Origin: Oceanospirillaceae bacterium
Lineage (GTDB): Bacteria; Pseudomonadota; Gammaproteobacteria; Pseudomonadales; Litoribrevibacteraceae
Assembly (NCBI GenBank): GCA_015665455.1
Contig: JADFAD010000003.1
Location: forward strand, 415,599 to 479,598
Direction: 5' to 3'
DNA: 64,000 bases
In this document: one piece after another, positions 27,045 to 36,130 of the stretch
Layout of the letters: the number at the start of each line of letters is the position of its first letter
Position numbering within the stretch: the stretch's first letter is position 1
Translations under genes and position numbers: made by a program
The notes under the pieces: model-generated
Databases searched by the model: none
The model's input: the letters and a program-made list of their open reading frames with translations, nothing else
What the model was told of the DNA's origin: nothing

Positions 27045-28124
27045 TTAAGCCGTAGCCTCATCGCCTTTAAGTTCACCATAACAAGGTAAAACATCTTTCA
27101 AAATTGGAAAGTACTTAACAGGATCAAGCACGCCTTCCAACCCTAACAACGTAGGGTAAGCTACTACGTGTTGATAAAGTGTTTGTTGGAAGTAAGTATT
27201 ACAAGGGTCTGACAAACTACCTTGCAACAAAGGCGTATCAGCCTGAGGCTGGGTGTAATCCGTTAATGCTGCCGCTATCTTCGCCTGAAAAATAAAGATA
27301 TCAAAGAACCAGTTTGGTTTTGCTACAGGTTTGAAGATGTCTGGCCACTTCTTTACAGTATCTCTGTTCCAAGCGTTGGGAACCAAATCCAATGAATTAC
27401 CAATGCGATTCATTGCTTTCTTATCCAACAGTGAATCAGAATATTCAGCAAATCCCTTGTTCCCTGCGGTGGCACCGGCAAACGCTTTAACTATTATTTT
27501 GGCTTTGCCCGTTGGATCCCACTGTTCTTTTACCGGAATGTCTTTATTGCCCGAACTCTGCTTTAAGAACAAGCCATAAGTGGCAGATAATGTACCGCCT
27601 AAGCTATGTCCTGTAACATAAACTTCTAAAGGCTTAGTTTGTGTCTCCGACTGAATCCGTAAAAATTGAAGCATGGTCGTACCAGCACCTGGGCAACCAG
27701 AAGGGGCTTCGAGATTCTTAACCTTTTTCATGGCTAAGTGAGTCCCCCGAGATATTTTAGCGCCAGGGATTTTTTTATTTCCTAGCATCCACGGGTCTTT
27801 ACGGAATACAAAAAAGTCTTCGTCAATCCAGTTGGATAATGAGACAGGGTTCGTTCCACGAAAAACCACCGCAAAACAATTCGGCTTGTCCATGTGTTGA
27901 ACTACGTATGCCATGTTGTCATCAAAAATAGACAGAAACAGCTCACTGACGGCAGGCCCCCAAACCAAACGCCATTTATCTGCCGTTGGTAGCTCCAGCG
28001 CTAAATCTTCTACAATTTTTGGCGCTATCTTCCTTGCATTATGCTTATCACTCCCTGTCAGGCAATATCCCGTGTAGGAGATGTATGACAACGTCAACAT
28101 TTGCTGATCGATATTAAATTTCAT
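27045..28124 (-). CDS. Class 3 (triacylglycerol) lipase family protein
   Basis: 359 residues of the alpha/beta-hydrolase lipase class 3 family. The nucleophile elbow GHSLGGTLSATYG is clear, preceded by the fungal-lipase-like oxyanion strand FAVVFRGTNPVSLSNWIDEDF. A downstream Asp (NSLDLVPNAW) and a His in YQHVVAYPTLLG are possible triad members. No signal peptide is evident, so it is probably intracellular or exported by another route. Single gene, ending at the shared terminator; the ribosome site is weak. Substrate unknown. Confidence 0.82.
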   Translation of the reverse strand: MKFNIDQQMLTLSYISYTGYCLTGSDKHNARKIAPKIVEDLALELPTADKWRLVWGPAVSELFLSIFDDNMAYVVQHMDKPNCFAVVFRGTNPVSLSNWIDEDFFVFRKDPWMLGNKKIPGAKISRGTHLAMKKVKNLEAPSGCPGAGTTMLQFLRIQSETQTKPLEVYVTGHSLGGTLSATYGLFLKQSSGNKDIPVKEQWDPTGKAKIIVKAFAGATAGNKGFAEYSDSLLDKKAMNRIGNSLDLVPNAWNRDTVKKWPDIFKPVAKPNWFFDIFIFQAKIAAALTDYTQPQADTPLLQGSLSDPCNTYFQQTLYQHVVAYPTLLGLEGVLDPVKYFPILKDVLPCYGELKGDEATA

Positions 28125-28394
28125 GGTTATTTCTCGCTTGATTGTCCCAGAACATTCATTTATTGATCAGTCCAAGACAACAAAACAACCAAGGCTCTGA
28201 TTCATTTATAGTTTTGAAGGTATGTATCTTTCAAAGTTATCTTTCAAAAATCATTGTGAATACAGAGTATTGATTAAATCTCATGAGGAACATCCGTCTG
28301 CATGGGTTTAAAGCCATGTCTTACAGAATTTTCAGCTTTATAAGCAAATCACTAAGGAGTAACAAATTACTTGTTACTCACTTTCATGACATTA

Positions 28395-28928
28395 TTATTT
28401 AATTGAAGAGGTGTGGGACATCCCTGCTTCGAAATGGCCCGGTATATTACAGGCAAACTGAACGTCCCCCTGCCCTGCAAATTTCCAGATAAGCACACTA
28501 GTTTCTCCCGGCTTAATCGTAACTGTACTGCCGTCTTCATGCTCCATATCTGGCATCTTTCGCATCATCGCTCGATGCGCTTTCTGCTCTTTCTCATCCC
28601 CAATGGACATTTCATGCGTGAGCTGTCCTTGGTTAGTAATAACAAATTTAACCACATCGCCATCACTGATATTCGGTTCACTTAAGAACTTATATCGCAT
28701 GGTATCCAGAGTAATGACTTGAATGGTTTTATTCACCTCTGCTTCCAAGCCCGGCTCACCCACTGAGCTGCCATTAGAACTGTGATCATGCCCTGCCATC
28801 AACTTCATATGCCCATTGTTAACTCCAGAATGATGACCTTCATGACCGTCATGAGAACCCGCCGCTAAAACAGGGCCGGAGATCAAAGCGGTGAACGCTG
28901 TTGCTATCAAAATTGTCTTATACATCAT
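28395..28928 (-). CDS. Periplasmic cupredoxin (copper-resistance type)
   Basis: 177 residues. A cleavable signal peptide (about 1-22, ending VLAAG) is followed by a His/Gly/Met-rich segment (HDGHEGHH, HMKLMAGHDH) and a plastocyanin-like domain. Likely copper ligands are the His of LTHEMSIG and Cys, His and Met of FACNIPGHFEAGM. AAGGA precedes the ATG pair. It lies just downstream of cusA on the same strand, which fits a periplasmic copper carrier or detoxifier of the CopI kind. Confidence 0.85.
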   Translation of the reverse strand: MMYKTILIATAFTALISGPVLAAGSHDGHEGHHSGVNNGHMKLMAGHDHSSNGSSVGEPGLEAEVNKTIQVITLDTMRYKFLSEPNISDGDVVKFVITNQGQLTHEMSIGDEKEQKAHRAMMRKMPDMEHEDGSTVTIKPGETSVLIWKFAGQGDVQFACNIPGHFEAGMSHTSSIK

Positions 28929-28988
28929 TATCTATTCCTTACATTTAACTTATATGTTTAATTATTATTCGTTCATGATTTGATCTTA

Positions 28989-31900
28989 TTAATGACTTGA
29001 TTTGGCTATCGAATTCTTACGCCACAAGAAATAAATCACAGGCACGACAAGCAAAGTCAGAATAACAGCACTGGCCATGCCTCCTACCATAGGTGCCGCA
29101 ATACGACTCATGACTTCGGAGCCAGTTCCAGTGCCATACAAAATTGGAAGCAAGCCAACGATAATCGCGGACGCTGTCATCATTACAGGACGCACACGTA
29201 CTCCTGCGCCGTTAATGACTGCGCGTCTTAATGCAGAAACAGTGAGTTGATTGCCAGCCCTTGCTTCATCATCCAGCATCTGCTGATAAGCTTGATTTAG
29301 ATATACCAACATAATGACGCCAATTTCCACAGCCACACCGGCCAAAGCAATAAAACCGACACCCACTGCGACCGAGAAGTTGAACCCTTGTATGTACATA
29401 AGCCAAATACTGCCCACCATGGCCAACGGAAGTGTGCCCATAATGATCGCGACTTCGACAAAGTTACGAAAATTCATGAACAACAAAATAACAATGATGG
29501 CTAACGTCAGTGGCACTACATAGGTCAGCTTTTCTTTAGCTCGCTCCATATATTCGTACTGGCCCGACCACGTTACGGAATAACCGGCTGGTAAATTCAG
29601 CTCACGTTCAACCACTTGTTTGGCACCCACTACATAGCTGCCCACATCAACCCCTTCAATATCAACAAACGTCCAGCCATTGATACGTGCATTTTCACTC
29701 TTAATCCCAGGCGGCCCATCCTCTATGTAGACACCGGCAACATCACCTAAAGAAATCCGCTGACCTAATGGCGTGACGATCGGCAACAAAGACAACTGTT
29801 CAGGTGAATCACGATAATCTTGAGGGTATCGAAGGTTGATAGGATACCGCTCTAGGCCTTCCACAGACTTCGACACATTCATACCTCCAATGGCCGTCGA
29901 TACTACCTGCTGAACATCGGCTATGTTTAACCCATAACGCGCTGCTTTCTCGCGTTGAATATCAACTTTAATATAGCGACCACCAGCAACACGCTCTGAA
30001 TATACCGATGTCGTACCAGGCACCTCGTTTAAAATACCTTCGAGTTGCAAACCAATGTCTTGAATCACAGACAATTCAGGGCCCGCAATCTTAACGCCAA
30101 CAGGGGTTTTTATTCCGGTAGCCAACATATCAATGCGTGTTTTGATCGGCATCACCCACGCATTTGTAACTCCGGGAAACTTAACTAATGCATCTAGCTC
30201 CTTTTGAAGGCTTTCTCGAGTTACACCTTCACGCCATTGATCCTTCGGCTTAAACTGAATGAAGGTTTCAATCATGGTTAATGGTGCAGGATCGGTTGCT
30301 GTTTCAGCGCGACCCACTTTCCCAAACACGGTTTCCACTTCAGGCACGGAGTAAATTAATTTATCGGTTTGTTGCAGTAATTCTCTGGCCTTGCCAATGG
30401 ATATGCCTGGATACGTCGTTGGCATATACATCATATCGCCCTCATCTAACGCAGGAATAAATTCACTGCCGATTTTATTGATGGGCCAAATACCAATCGC
30501 CAATACGACAAGCGCCCCCATCAACGTGGACTTAGGGAATCTAAGCACCGTCTTTAATACGGGGATATAAAACGACGTTAGTAAGCGATTAATTGGGTTC
30601 TTATGTTCAGGCATTACCTTGCCTCGAATGAAATACCCCATCAGGACAGGTACGAGAGTAATGGCCAACGCTGCGGCCGCAGCCATCGCGTAGGTTTTGG
30701 TGAAAGCCAAAGGAGCAAACATGCGTCCTTCTTGCGCTTCTAGCGTGAACACAGGCACAAAACTCACGGTAATAATCATCAAACTGAAGAACAATGCAGG
30801 GCCGACTTCACTCGCGGATGCAGCAACCACCTCCCAACGATTTTCTTTGGTAAGAGGGGTTCGCTCCATGTGTTTATGCATGTTCTCAATCATGACAATG
30901 GCACCGTCGATCATTGCCCCAATCGCAATAGCAATGCCACCGAGCGACATGATATTTGCGTTAATGCCTTGGATATTCATGACAATAAAGGCAGTCAAAA
31001 TACCAATAGGCAGACTGATAATGGCTACTAGTGACGATCGGACATGAAACAAAAAAACCATGCAGACCAAAGCCACCACGATAAATTCTTCGAAAAGCTT
31101 GGTCCAAAGGTTTTCGACCGCACGATCAATCAACCCAGAGCGATCATAAACGGTGACCACTTCGACCCCATCGGGCAGGCCTTTCTTTAACTCCTCCAGT
31201 TTTTCTTTTACGCCTTCAATGGTTTTCTGTGCATTTTCACCAAAGCGCATCACCACAATGCCGCCAACGGTTTCACCTTCACCATTGAGTTCAACAACAC
31301 CACGGCGCATTTGAGGCCCGACCTGAATATCCGCCACATCTTTTAATAATAACGGAGTACCATTCTCATTGACGCCCAAAGGAATATGACTCAAATCGGA
31401 TTTATTTTGGATATAACCCGTAGCACTGACCATATACTCAGCTTCAGCCATCTCAATGACAGACGCGCCGACCTCTTGATTACCCCGTTTAATGGCTTTT
31501 TCAATATGAGATAACGGAATATTAAAGGCACGAAGCTTATCTGGATCAACCAAGATCTGATATTGCTTCACCATTCCACCAACGGCAGCCACTTCAGAAA
31601 CACCGGGTACGGTTTGAAGTTCATACTTCAAATACCAGTCTTGAACGGATCTCAGTTGGCTTATGTCATTCTGCCCAGTCTTATCAACCAAGGCGTACAA
31701 ATACACCCAACCCACCCCTGTTGCGTCTGGCCCTAGCTGAGGCCGAGCGTTCTCCGGTAAGTTCGGTGCCACTTGGCTTAAATATTCAAGCACTCGACTG
31801 CGCGCCCAATAAGGATCTGTATCCTCATCAAAGATGACATACACATATGAATCGCCAAAGAATGAATACCCACGAACGGTTACCGCACCAGGCACAGAGA

Positions 31901-32120
31901 GCATCGCAGTGGTTAATGGGTACGTCACTTGGTCTTCAACAACCTGAGGCGCTTGCCCCGGATAACTGGTTTTAATAATGACTTGCACATCAGACAAATC
32001 AGGTATGGCGTCCACAGGCGTATTCTTTAAAGAATACAAACCCACGCCCGCCAAAATGAAGGTCGCGAGCAATACGAACATTCGATTACTGACGGACCAA
32101 CGAATGATAGACTCAATCAT
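28989..32120 (-). CDS. cusA: Heavy-metal RND efflux pump, CusA/CzcA family
   Basis: 1043 residues, the expected size for a metal-exporting RND transporter with 12 helices and two large periplasmic loops. N-terminal TPVDAIPDLSDVQVIIKT and the SLGGIAIAIGAMIDGAIVMIEN helix-4 region (proton-relay acidic residues) are typical of CusA. Met residues in the periplasmic and helical parts suit Cu(I)/Ag(I). It starts 2 nt after the cusB stop with AGGAGCTGTAACC as ribosome site. It pumps copper or silver out through the CusB adaptor and CusC channel. Confidence 0.93.
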   Translation of the reverse strand: MIESIIRWSVSNRMFVLLATFILAGVGLYSLKNTPVDAIPDLSDVQVIIKTSYPGQAPQVVEDQVTYPLTTAMLSVPGAVTVRGYSFFGDSYVYVIFDEDTDPYWARSRVLEYLSQVAPNLPENARPQLGPDATGVGWVYLYALVDKTGQNDISQLRSVQDWYLKYELQTVPGVSEVAAVGGMVKQYQILVDPDKLRAFNIPLSHIEKAIKRGNQEVGASVIEMAEAEYMVSATGYIQNKSDLSHIPLGVNENGTPLLLKDVADIQVGPQMRRGVVELNGEGETVGGIVVMRFGENAQKTIEGVKEKLEELKKGLPDGVEVVTVYDRSGLIDRAVENLWTKLFEEFIVVALVCMVFLFHVRSSLVAIISLPIGILTAFIVMNIQGINANIMSLGGIAIAIGAMIDGAIVMIENMHKHMERTPLTKENRWEVVAASASEVGPALFFSLMIITVSFVPVFTLEAQEGRMFAPLAFTKTYAMAAAAALAITLVPVLMGYFIRGKVMPEHKNPINRLLTSFYIPVLKTVLRFPKSTLMGALVVLAIGIWPINKIGSEFIPALDEGDMMYMPTTYPGISIGKARELLQQTDKLIYSVPEVETVFGKVGRAETATDPAPLTMIETFIQFKPKDQWREGVTRESLQKELDALVKFPGVTNAWVMPIKTRIDMLATGIKTPVGVKIAGPELSVIQDIGLQLEGILNEVPGTTSVYSERVAGGRYIKVDIQREKAARYGLNIADVQQVVSTAIGGMNVSKSVEGLERYPINLRYPQDYRDSPEQLSLLPIVTPLGQRISLGDVAGVYIEDGPPGIKSENARINGWTFVDIEGVDVGSYVVGAKQVVERELNLPAGYSVTWSGQYEYMERAKEKLTYVVPLTLAIIVILLFMNFRNFVEVAIIMGTLPLAMVGSIWLMYIQGFNFSVAVGVGFIALAGVAVEIGVIMLVYLNQAYQQMLDDEARAGNQLTVSALRRAVINGAGVRVRPVMMTASAIIVGLLPILYGTGTGSEVMSRIAAPMVGGMASAVILTLLVVPVIYFLWRKNSIAKSSH

Positions 32121-32122
32121 GG

Positions 32123-33772
32123 TTACAGCTCCTGATGCTGTTCATAATCTATGAACTTACTGGGGCTTCCAGAATTGAACATCATTTTCATATTTGAATG
32201 ATCAACTGGCGCATTATCAGTACTAGAGCCACTCATTCCTTCCATCTCATTAAATTCAACATTAATGATCTTAAATTTAAAACCTTCCAGCTTTTGAATT
32301 TCAATTCTTAAAGATGCGCCTTCCTTAAGTTGCTTCATGTCAATGGATTCATCCACCATGAAATCCATTGTCATGCTTCCCCACCCCCAAGCATCAATGG
32401 CCTCGTGATCCACATTAATCATTCTATGGTCTGCCATCACGTTATTTATCGTCGCTTCGGCCCACTCGGTGCCAGCATCCATGGCGCTTTCATCTTGCTC
32501 TGAAGTGTGACTCATACGTATAAAATCAGAGGTTTTACTGGACTCAGAGTCAATTAAGAATTGGGCTGATGTGACGATTCGATCCCCCTCACTTAACCCA
32601 TCTAAAATTTCAGCGTTATGATCCCCCAAGCGCCCCAACCCAACCTCAATGGATTTGAAATATCCTCCGTCTAACGCAAGCACCACTCGATTCTGCTTGC
32701 CTGTTCGGATAACCGCTTCTCTCGGAACAATTAAAGAACGTATGATGGATTCAGAATGAATGGTCACTTGCGCAAACATATTTGGTTTTAACACGCCTTC
32801 AGCATTATCAAACCGCATTCGTACTTTTGCCGTCCGAGTTTTTTCATCCAGAGACGGATACACATAGTCAATGCATCCTTCCCACTCTTGACCCGGCAAG
32901 TAATCCAACGACATAGAAACGGCCATTCCCGATTTAACGAAAGAAGCTTGTCGCTCAAAGACTTCGGCCTCCACCCAAACTTCATCCAACGCCCCAATGG
33001 ACATTAATTGAGTCCCCGGTTTGACATAAAAACCTTCGCGGATGTTCAAGTTATCCAACACCCCTGTTTGAGGAGAATAAAAGGTAACCGTCTGCTGGAC
33101 TTTTCTTGATTTAATTAAGGTTGAAATGGCAGATTGTGGAAACTGTAACGCTCTTAGCCGATCTTTTGCAGCTTGGATCAAACGCGAGTTTTTTCGACCC
33201 AACGCAAGTACCATCTCCTCTTGCGCATTCACCAACGCAGGCGAGTAGATGGCATACATAGGTTGGCCTTGCTGAATAGGGTCCCCTTCAGCCTTAACGT
33301 AAAGTTTCTCAATCCAACCTTCGACTCTGGGATGCACGTGAACCAAATTATCCTGATCGTATTGAACGTAACCTACGGTATTTATTTCTGTGTGAAGCGG
33401 CTTCTTCACCACTGTTTCAGTTCTCACACCTAAATTGTTGATTACGTCTGGTGAGATTTTAATGGTGCCCGGACCTTCATCAGCATCGCCCATTTCTTCT
33501 GCATATACCGGGACAAGCTCCATACCCATAGGAGAAAGACCCGGCTTATCTCTTTGGTAATTCGCATCCATGGGCGCAACCCAATACAGAGGTTCCTTTT
33601 CAGCTCCCGCTGACTTATTTTCACTACCTGAATCCGTCATTAATTCGTTACTACTGTTTGACGCTGAAATGAAATTAAGCGCAGGTAAATAGTTCACAGC
33701 AACCGCACCTGTGATTGCGCCTGTAATAACCCCAGTCAAAAGCAACATTGGGTAAATTGTTTTATTGTTCAT
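32123..33772 (-). CDS. cusB: RND periplasmic adaptor CusB with metal-binding ends
   Basis: 549 residues, longer than E. coli CusB (407). After an N-terminal membrane anchor is a heavy-metal-binding domain (YWVAPMDANYQRDKPGLSPMGMELVPVY), then the adaptor hairpin/barrel core (VHPRVEGWIEKLYVKAEGDPIQQGQ). Residues about 435-515 form a CusF-like domain (WAEATINNVMADHRMINVDHEAIDAWGWGSMTMDFMV), which carries the Trp and Met residues used for Cu(I). The separate CusF chaperone of E. coli therefore seems to be fused here. AAGGAAAGACA precedes the ATG; it lies between cusC and cusA. Confidence 0.92.
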   Translation of the reverse strand: MNNKTIYPMLLLTGVITGAITGAVAVNYLPALNFISASNSSNELMTDSGSENKSAGAEKEPLYWVAPMDANYQRDKPGLSPMGMELVPVYAEEMGDADEGPGTIKISPDVINNLGVRTETVVKKPLHTEINTVGYVQYDQDNLVHVHPRVEGWIEKLYVKAEGDPIQQGQPMYAIYSPALVNAQEEMVLALGRKNSRLIQAAKDRLRALQFPQSAISTLIKSRKVQQTVTFYSPQTGVLDNLNIREGFYVKPGTQLMSIGALDEVWVEAEVFERQASFVKSGMAVSMSLDYLPGQEWEGCIDYVYPSLDEKTRTAKVRMRFDNAEGVLKPNMFAQVTIHSESIIRSLIVPREAVIRTGKQNRVVLALDGGYFKSIEVGLGRLGDHNAEILDGLSEGDRIVTSAQFLIDSESSKTSDFIRMSHTSEQDESAMDAGTEWAEATINNVMADHRMINVDHEAIDAWGWGSMTMDFMVDESIDMKQLKEGASLRIEIQKLEGFKFKIINVEFNEMEGMSGSSTDNAPVDHSNMKMMFNSGSPSKFIDYEQHQEL

Positions 33773-33781
33773 TGTCTTTCC

Positions 33782-35236
33782 TTACTCGTGCAGATGCTTG
33801 TAGGAGTCACTGTTATTAATGTCATGAATTTTGTGTACTTGCGCTCTGTTCCCCGCATGGTAGTAATCCAATCGAGCTAATAAGATACGCCGCTCAACAT
33901 CAATCTTTAATGCATCTAACTTGGTATTTAATTCGGCAATTCTAGCGCGCATAACCTCAGCAAAATCACCGGTATTGGTGGTGTAAGCGTTCAAAACCGC
34001 TTCGGCTTGTTCATGCATTTGAGGTAAAAGCGCTTTCTCATACAGAGCCTTACGTTCGTCCAACAATTTAAGTTGTGAAGCGGTGCCTAAATACACGCCT
34101 TTCATCTTTCTAAGTTGGATTATTTTGTCGGTTTTAATGGACTCGGTTCGATACGTCGCGGATCGAACTTGATTGTCTTGTCGCTTTTCAGTGAATAAAG
34201 GCAAGTCGAAGGTGACACCAACAGAGAATAAATCGGAGCGGTCGCCGCCTGCAGGATCATCATCCCGATAACCATAACTGGCGTTGATCCCCCATTGTGG
34301 TTTGTATGACTGTTCTGCCAATTGAATCCCAGTACTGGACGCTTCAATTTGTTTTTCTATCACTAAAACCGCAGGATGCCGCGACAACATCGCGATTAAC
34401 GCTTGCTCATCATATTTACCTTCGACATAACTACCTTCGACATAGCTACCTTCAATATCGCGACCTTCCATATAGCTGCCTTTAATATAACGACCTTCAG
34501 CAAACTCAGAGCTCTCCTTTTCTTCAGGCAAAAAACCAATAGGCTTGATTACAAGTTCATAAGGGAGCCATTCAGCCAAACGCTTTTTAAAACGTTCAGA
34601 CTGTTGAGTCAGCACATGAAGGCGATCATTTAGCCGAGTTAATTCAAGTTGAGCTCGCACAACATCTTGCTGCCGAGTACGCCCCGAAAACGTTGAATAA
34701 GAAGATTCTGCAACATCAACAAGCTGTTCAAATAAAGCCCTGTCGAGCTCAATTAACTCAATGGATTTTTCTGCTTGGTATCCTTTCAGCCAATTTTCAG
34801 CCACATTGAGTTTTACTTGAGCTTTCCGGTTCTTCCACATGTATGGATGCTGTTCACTGGACTGCTTTATTTGCTGTTGCTTGAGCGCCAAAGAATCACC
34901 ACGGGGAAACATTTGAGAAACCCCCACTTTAAGCTGCGTCATATTCTCTTGTGAGAAATCAAACGAATCAGACGGAAGATTTGCCATGGTTAAAGACACG
35001 GTAGGGTCCGGAAGCGTCCCTGCAACAAGGCTTTCTGCTTCTTGTGACCGATGCATGTTCTGGCTTCTAATCAACCAATCGTCGTTTGCCACCGCGTAGT
35101 CAATTGCTTGCTGTAAGGTTAGCGTTGCACCTGACGATGCCTCATCAGCTTGGCTTGTTGAAATAGCCGTTACGCCAAACAGTAGAAAGCCTAAGCACTT
35201 AATAGCGTTATGTGTAAATGAAAGGTGTTTGTTCAT
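33782..35236 (-). CDS. cusC: Outer-membrane efflux channel, CusC/TolC family
   Basis: About 484 residues with an N-terminal signal peptide (ending ISTSQA), two OEP repeats of long helices (LTLQQAIDYAVANDDWLIRSQNMH; GINASYGYRDDDPAGGDRSDLFSVGVTFDLPLF) and a typical C-terminal helical half. It forms the outer-membrane exit of the pump with CusA and CusB. The ATG at 35236 is preferred to the TTG one codon earlier. An odd insertion between the two halves contains six pentapeptides of the type G-x-Y-x-E, encoded by a 15-base tandem repeat. Confidence 0.88.
   Translation of the reverse strand: MNKHLSFTHNAIKCLGFLLFGVTAISTSQADEASSGATLTLQQAIDYAVANDDWLIRSQNMHRSQEAESLVAGTLPDPTVSLTMANLPSDSFDFSQENMTQLKVGVSQMFPRGDSLALKQQQIKQSSEQHPYMWKNRKAQVKLNVAENWLKGYQAEKSIELIELDRALFEQLVDVAESSYSTFSGRTRQQDVVRAQLELTRLNDRLHVLTQQSERFKKRLAEWLPYELVIKPIGFLPEEKESSEFAEGRYIKGSYMEGRDIEGSYVEGSYVEGKYDEQALIAMLSRHPAVLVIEKQIEASSTGIQLAEQSYKPQWGINASYGYRDDDPAGGDRSDLFSVGVTFDLPLFTEKRQDNQVRSATYRTESIKTDKIIQLRKMKGVYLGTASQLKLLDERKALYEKALLPQMHEQAEAVLNAYTTNTGDFAEVMRARIAELNTKLDALKIDVERRILLARLDYYHAGNRAQVHKIHDINNSDSYKHLHE
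34417..34506 (-). repeat. 15-base tandem repeat inside cusC
   Basis: About six degenerate 15-base units (consensus on the plus strand TACCTTCGACATAGC) encode GRYIK GSYME GRDIE GSYVE GSYVE GKYDE. The reading frame is kept since the unit is a multiple of three. Confidence 0.85.
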
Positions 35237-35259
35237 CAAAGTACCCTAGATTGCCCCAA

Positions 35260-35273
35260 CCGAACGTGTTCGG
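35260..35273. promoter_or_regulatory. Palindrome upstream of cus operon
   Basis: CCGAAC-GT-GTTCGG, 6-base arms with a 2-base spacer, 24 bases before the cusC start. A candidate operator for a dimeric repressor or activator; no metal-responsive regulator gene is in the window. Confidence 0.35.
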
Positions 35274-35424
35274 TCATATAACGAAAATCGATTTCAAAAC
35301 GGACAGAAACAGGGATTAAGTCGAACAACCAGAGGATATGCGTTCTTTAAGAAATGCGTTTGGATACAACAAAAGTAATGAACACTTCTCAAAATAGCCT
35401 TCAGCTGGACGGACTTACCCTGTC

Positions 35425-35802
35425 TTAGCTGACTATCGGAGGGCGATATAAAGAATTCGGGTAACGGTGAGGCTCAACTGAGATCTTAGATAACTCAACC
35501 TCAAACGCTCGATAAGAATGATTAGATGGGTCTTGGGTAACAAAGATACCAGCTGCACCACAACCACTCACGGGGCAAGTACAACCTTTCACACAACATT
35601 CGTCATCCATAGATAACTGACTCATTATTGAGTGAGCTTGGTTCATTGAAGCATTATCAGCCATAGGCATAGAACCCGACTGCATGCCTTCCATCATTGT
35701 GCACGTACTTTTATCCATCACCACAGCATAAGAAACCGACTGCCCGACTAAGGCAAAGATCAGTAACATGACGCTGAAGATGTGTTTAAAATTAAAATAC
35801 AC
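35425..35802 (-). CDS. Small Cys/Met-rich secreted protein (CopL/DUF2946-like)
   Basis: 125 residues from a GTG start (an ATG follows at codon 12). The N-terminus is a signal peptide (HIFSVMLLIFALVGQSVSYA). The mature part is rich in Met and Cys (CTMMEGMQSGSMPM, DDECCVKGCTCPVSGCG) and the C-terminus ends NSLYRPPIVS, similar in layout to CopL-type leaders that precede copper operons. It sits upstream of cusC on the same strand with about 190 bases between, which fits a copper-binding regulatory or periplasmic peptide. The ribosome site is weak. Confidence 0.6.
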   Translation of the reverse strand: MYFNFKHIFSVMLLIFALVGQSVSYAVVMDKSTCTMMEGMQSGSMPMADNASMNQAHSIMSQLSMDDECCVKGCTCPVSGCGAAGIFVTQDPSNHSYRAFEVELSKISVEPHRYPNSLYRPPIVS

Positions 35803-36130
35803 AATAAGAACTCACAAAGTAGATAGTTCTATAGAATATAGAAAGCGCTAAAAAGTTCAATAAGATTCATAATTAAGATAATCCTCTTTTTCTAAATCTA
35901 CATAGCTTAGTTTCAATAAGTCTCATAAATGAATAAGTAGGCAAACTAAGTTGCAAATAAAAAGAAGAAAATAAAATTATTCGGAGTAAGCCAAAAGAAA
36001 ACTATAGTGCTATGGAAAATGCGCCTCAAACATAAAAATTAGCTCACTATCTATGCCTCAACGCTGTAGAAATAAAGACCTCTAACAGAGCCACAATTAT
36101 CAGCTCTGCTAGAAGTTATTAAAACAGGAA
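35803..36130. other. Intergenic region, no gene seen
   Basis: About 330 AT-rich bases between the BCCT transporter end and the CopL-like gene start. A copper-responsive promoter is expected here, but I cannot identify it. A short GC arm (CAGCTCTGCTAG) near 36102 is too weak to call a terminator. Confidence 0.35.

Noticed and set aside
34417..34506. CRISPR-like repeat
   Set aside because: The units are 15 bases, directly tandem with no spacers, and encode an in-frame pentapeptide inside cusC.
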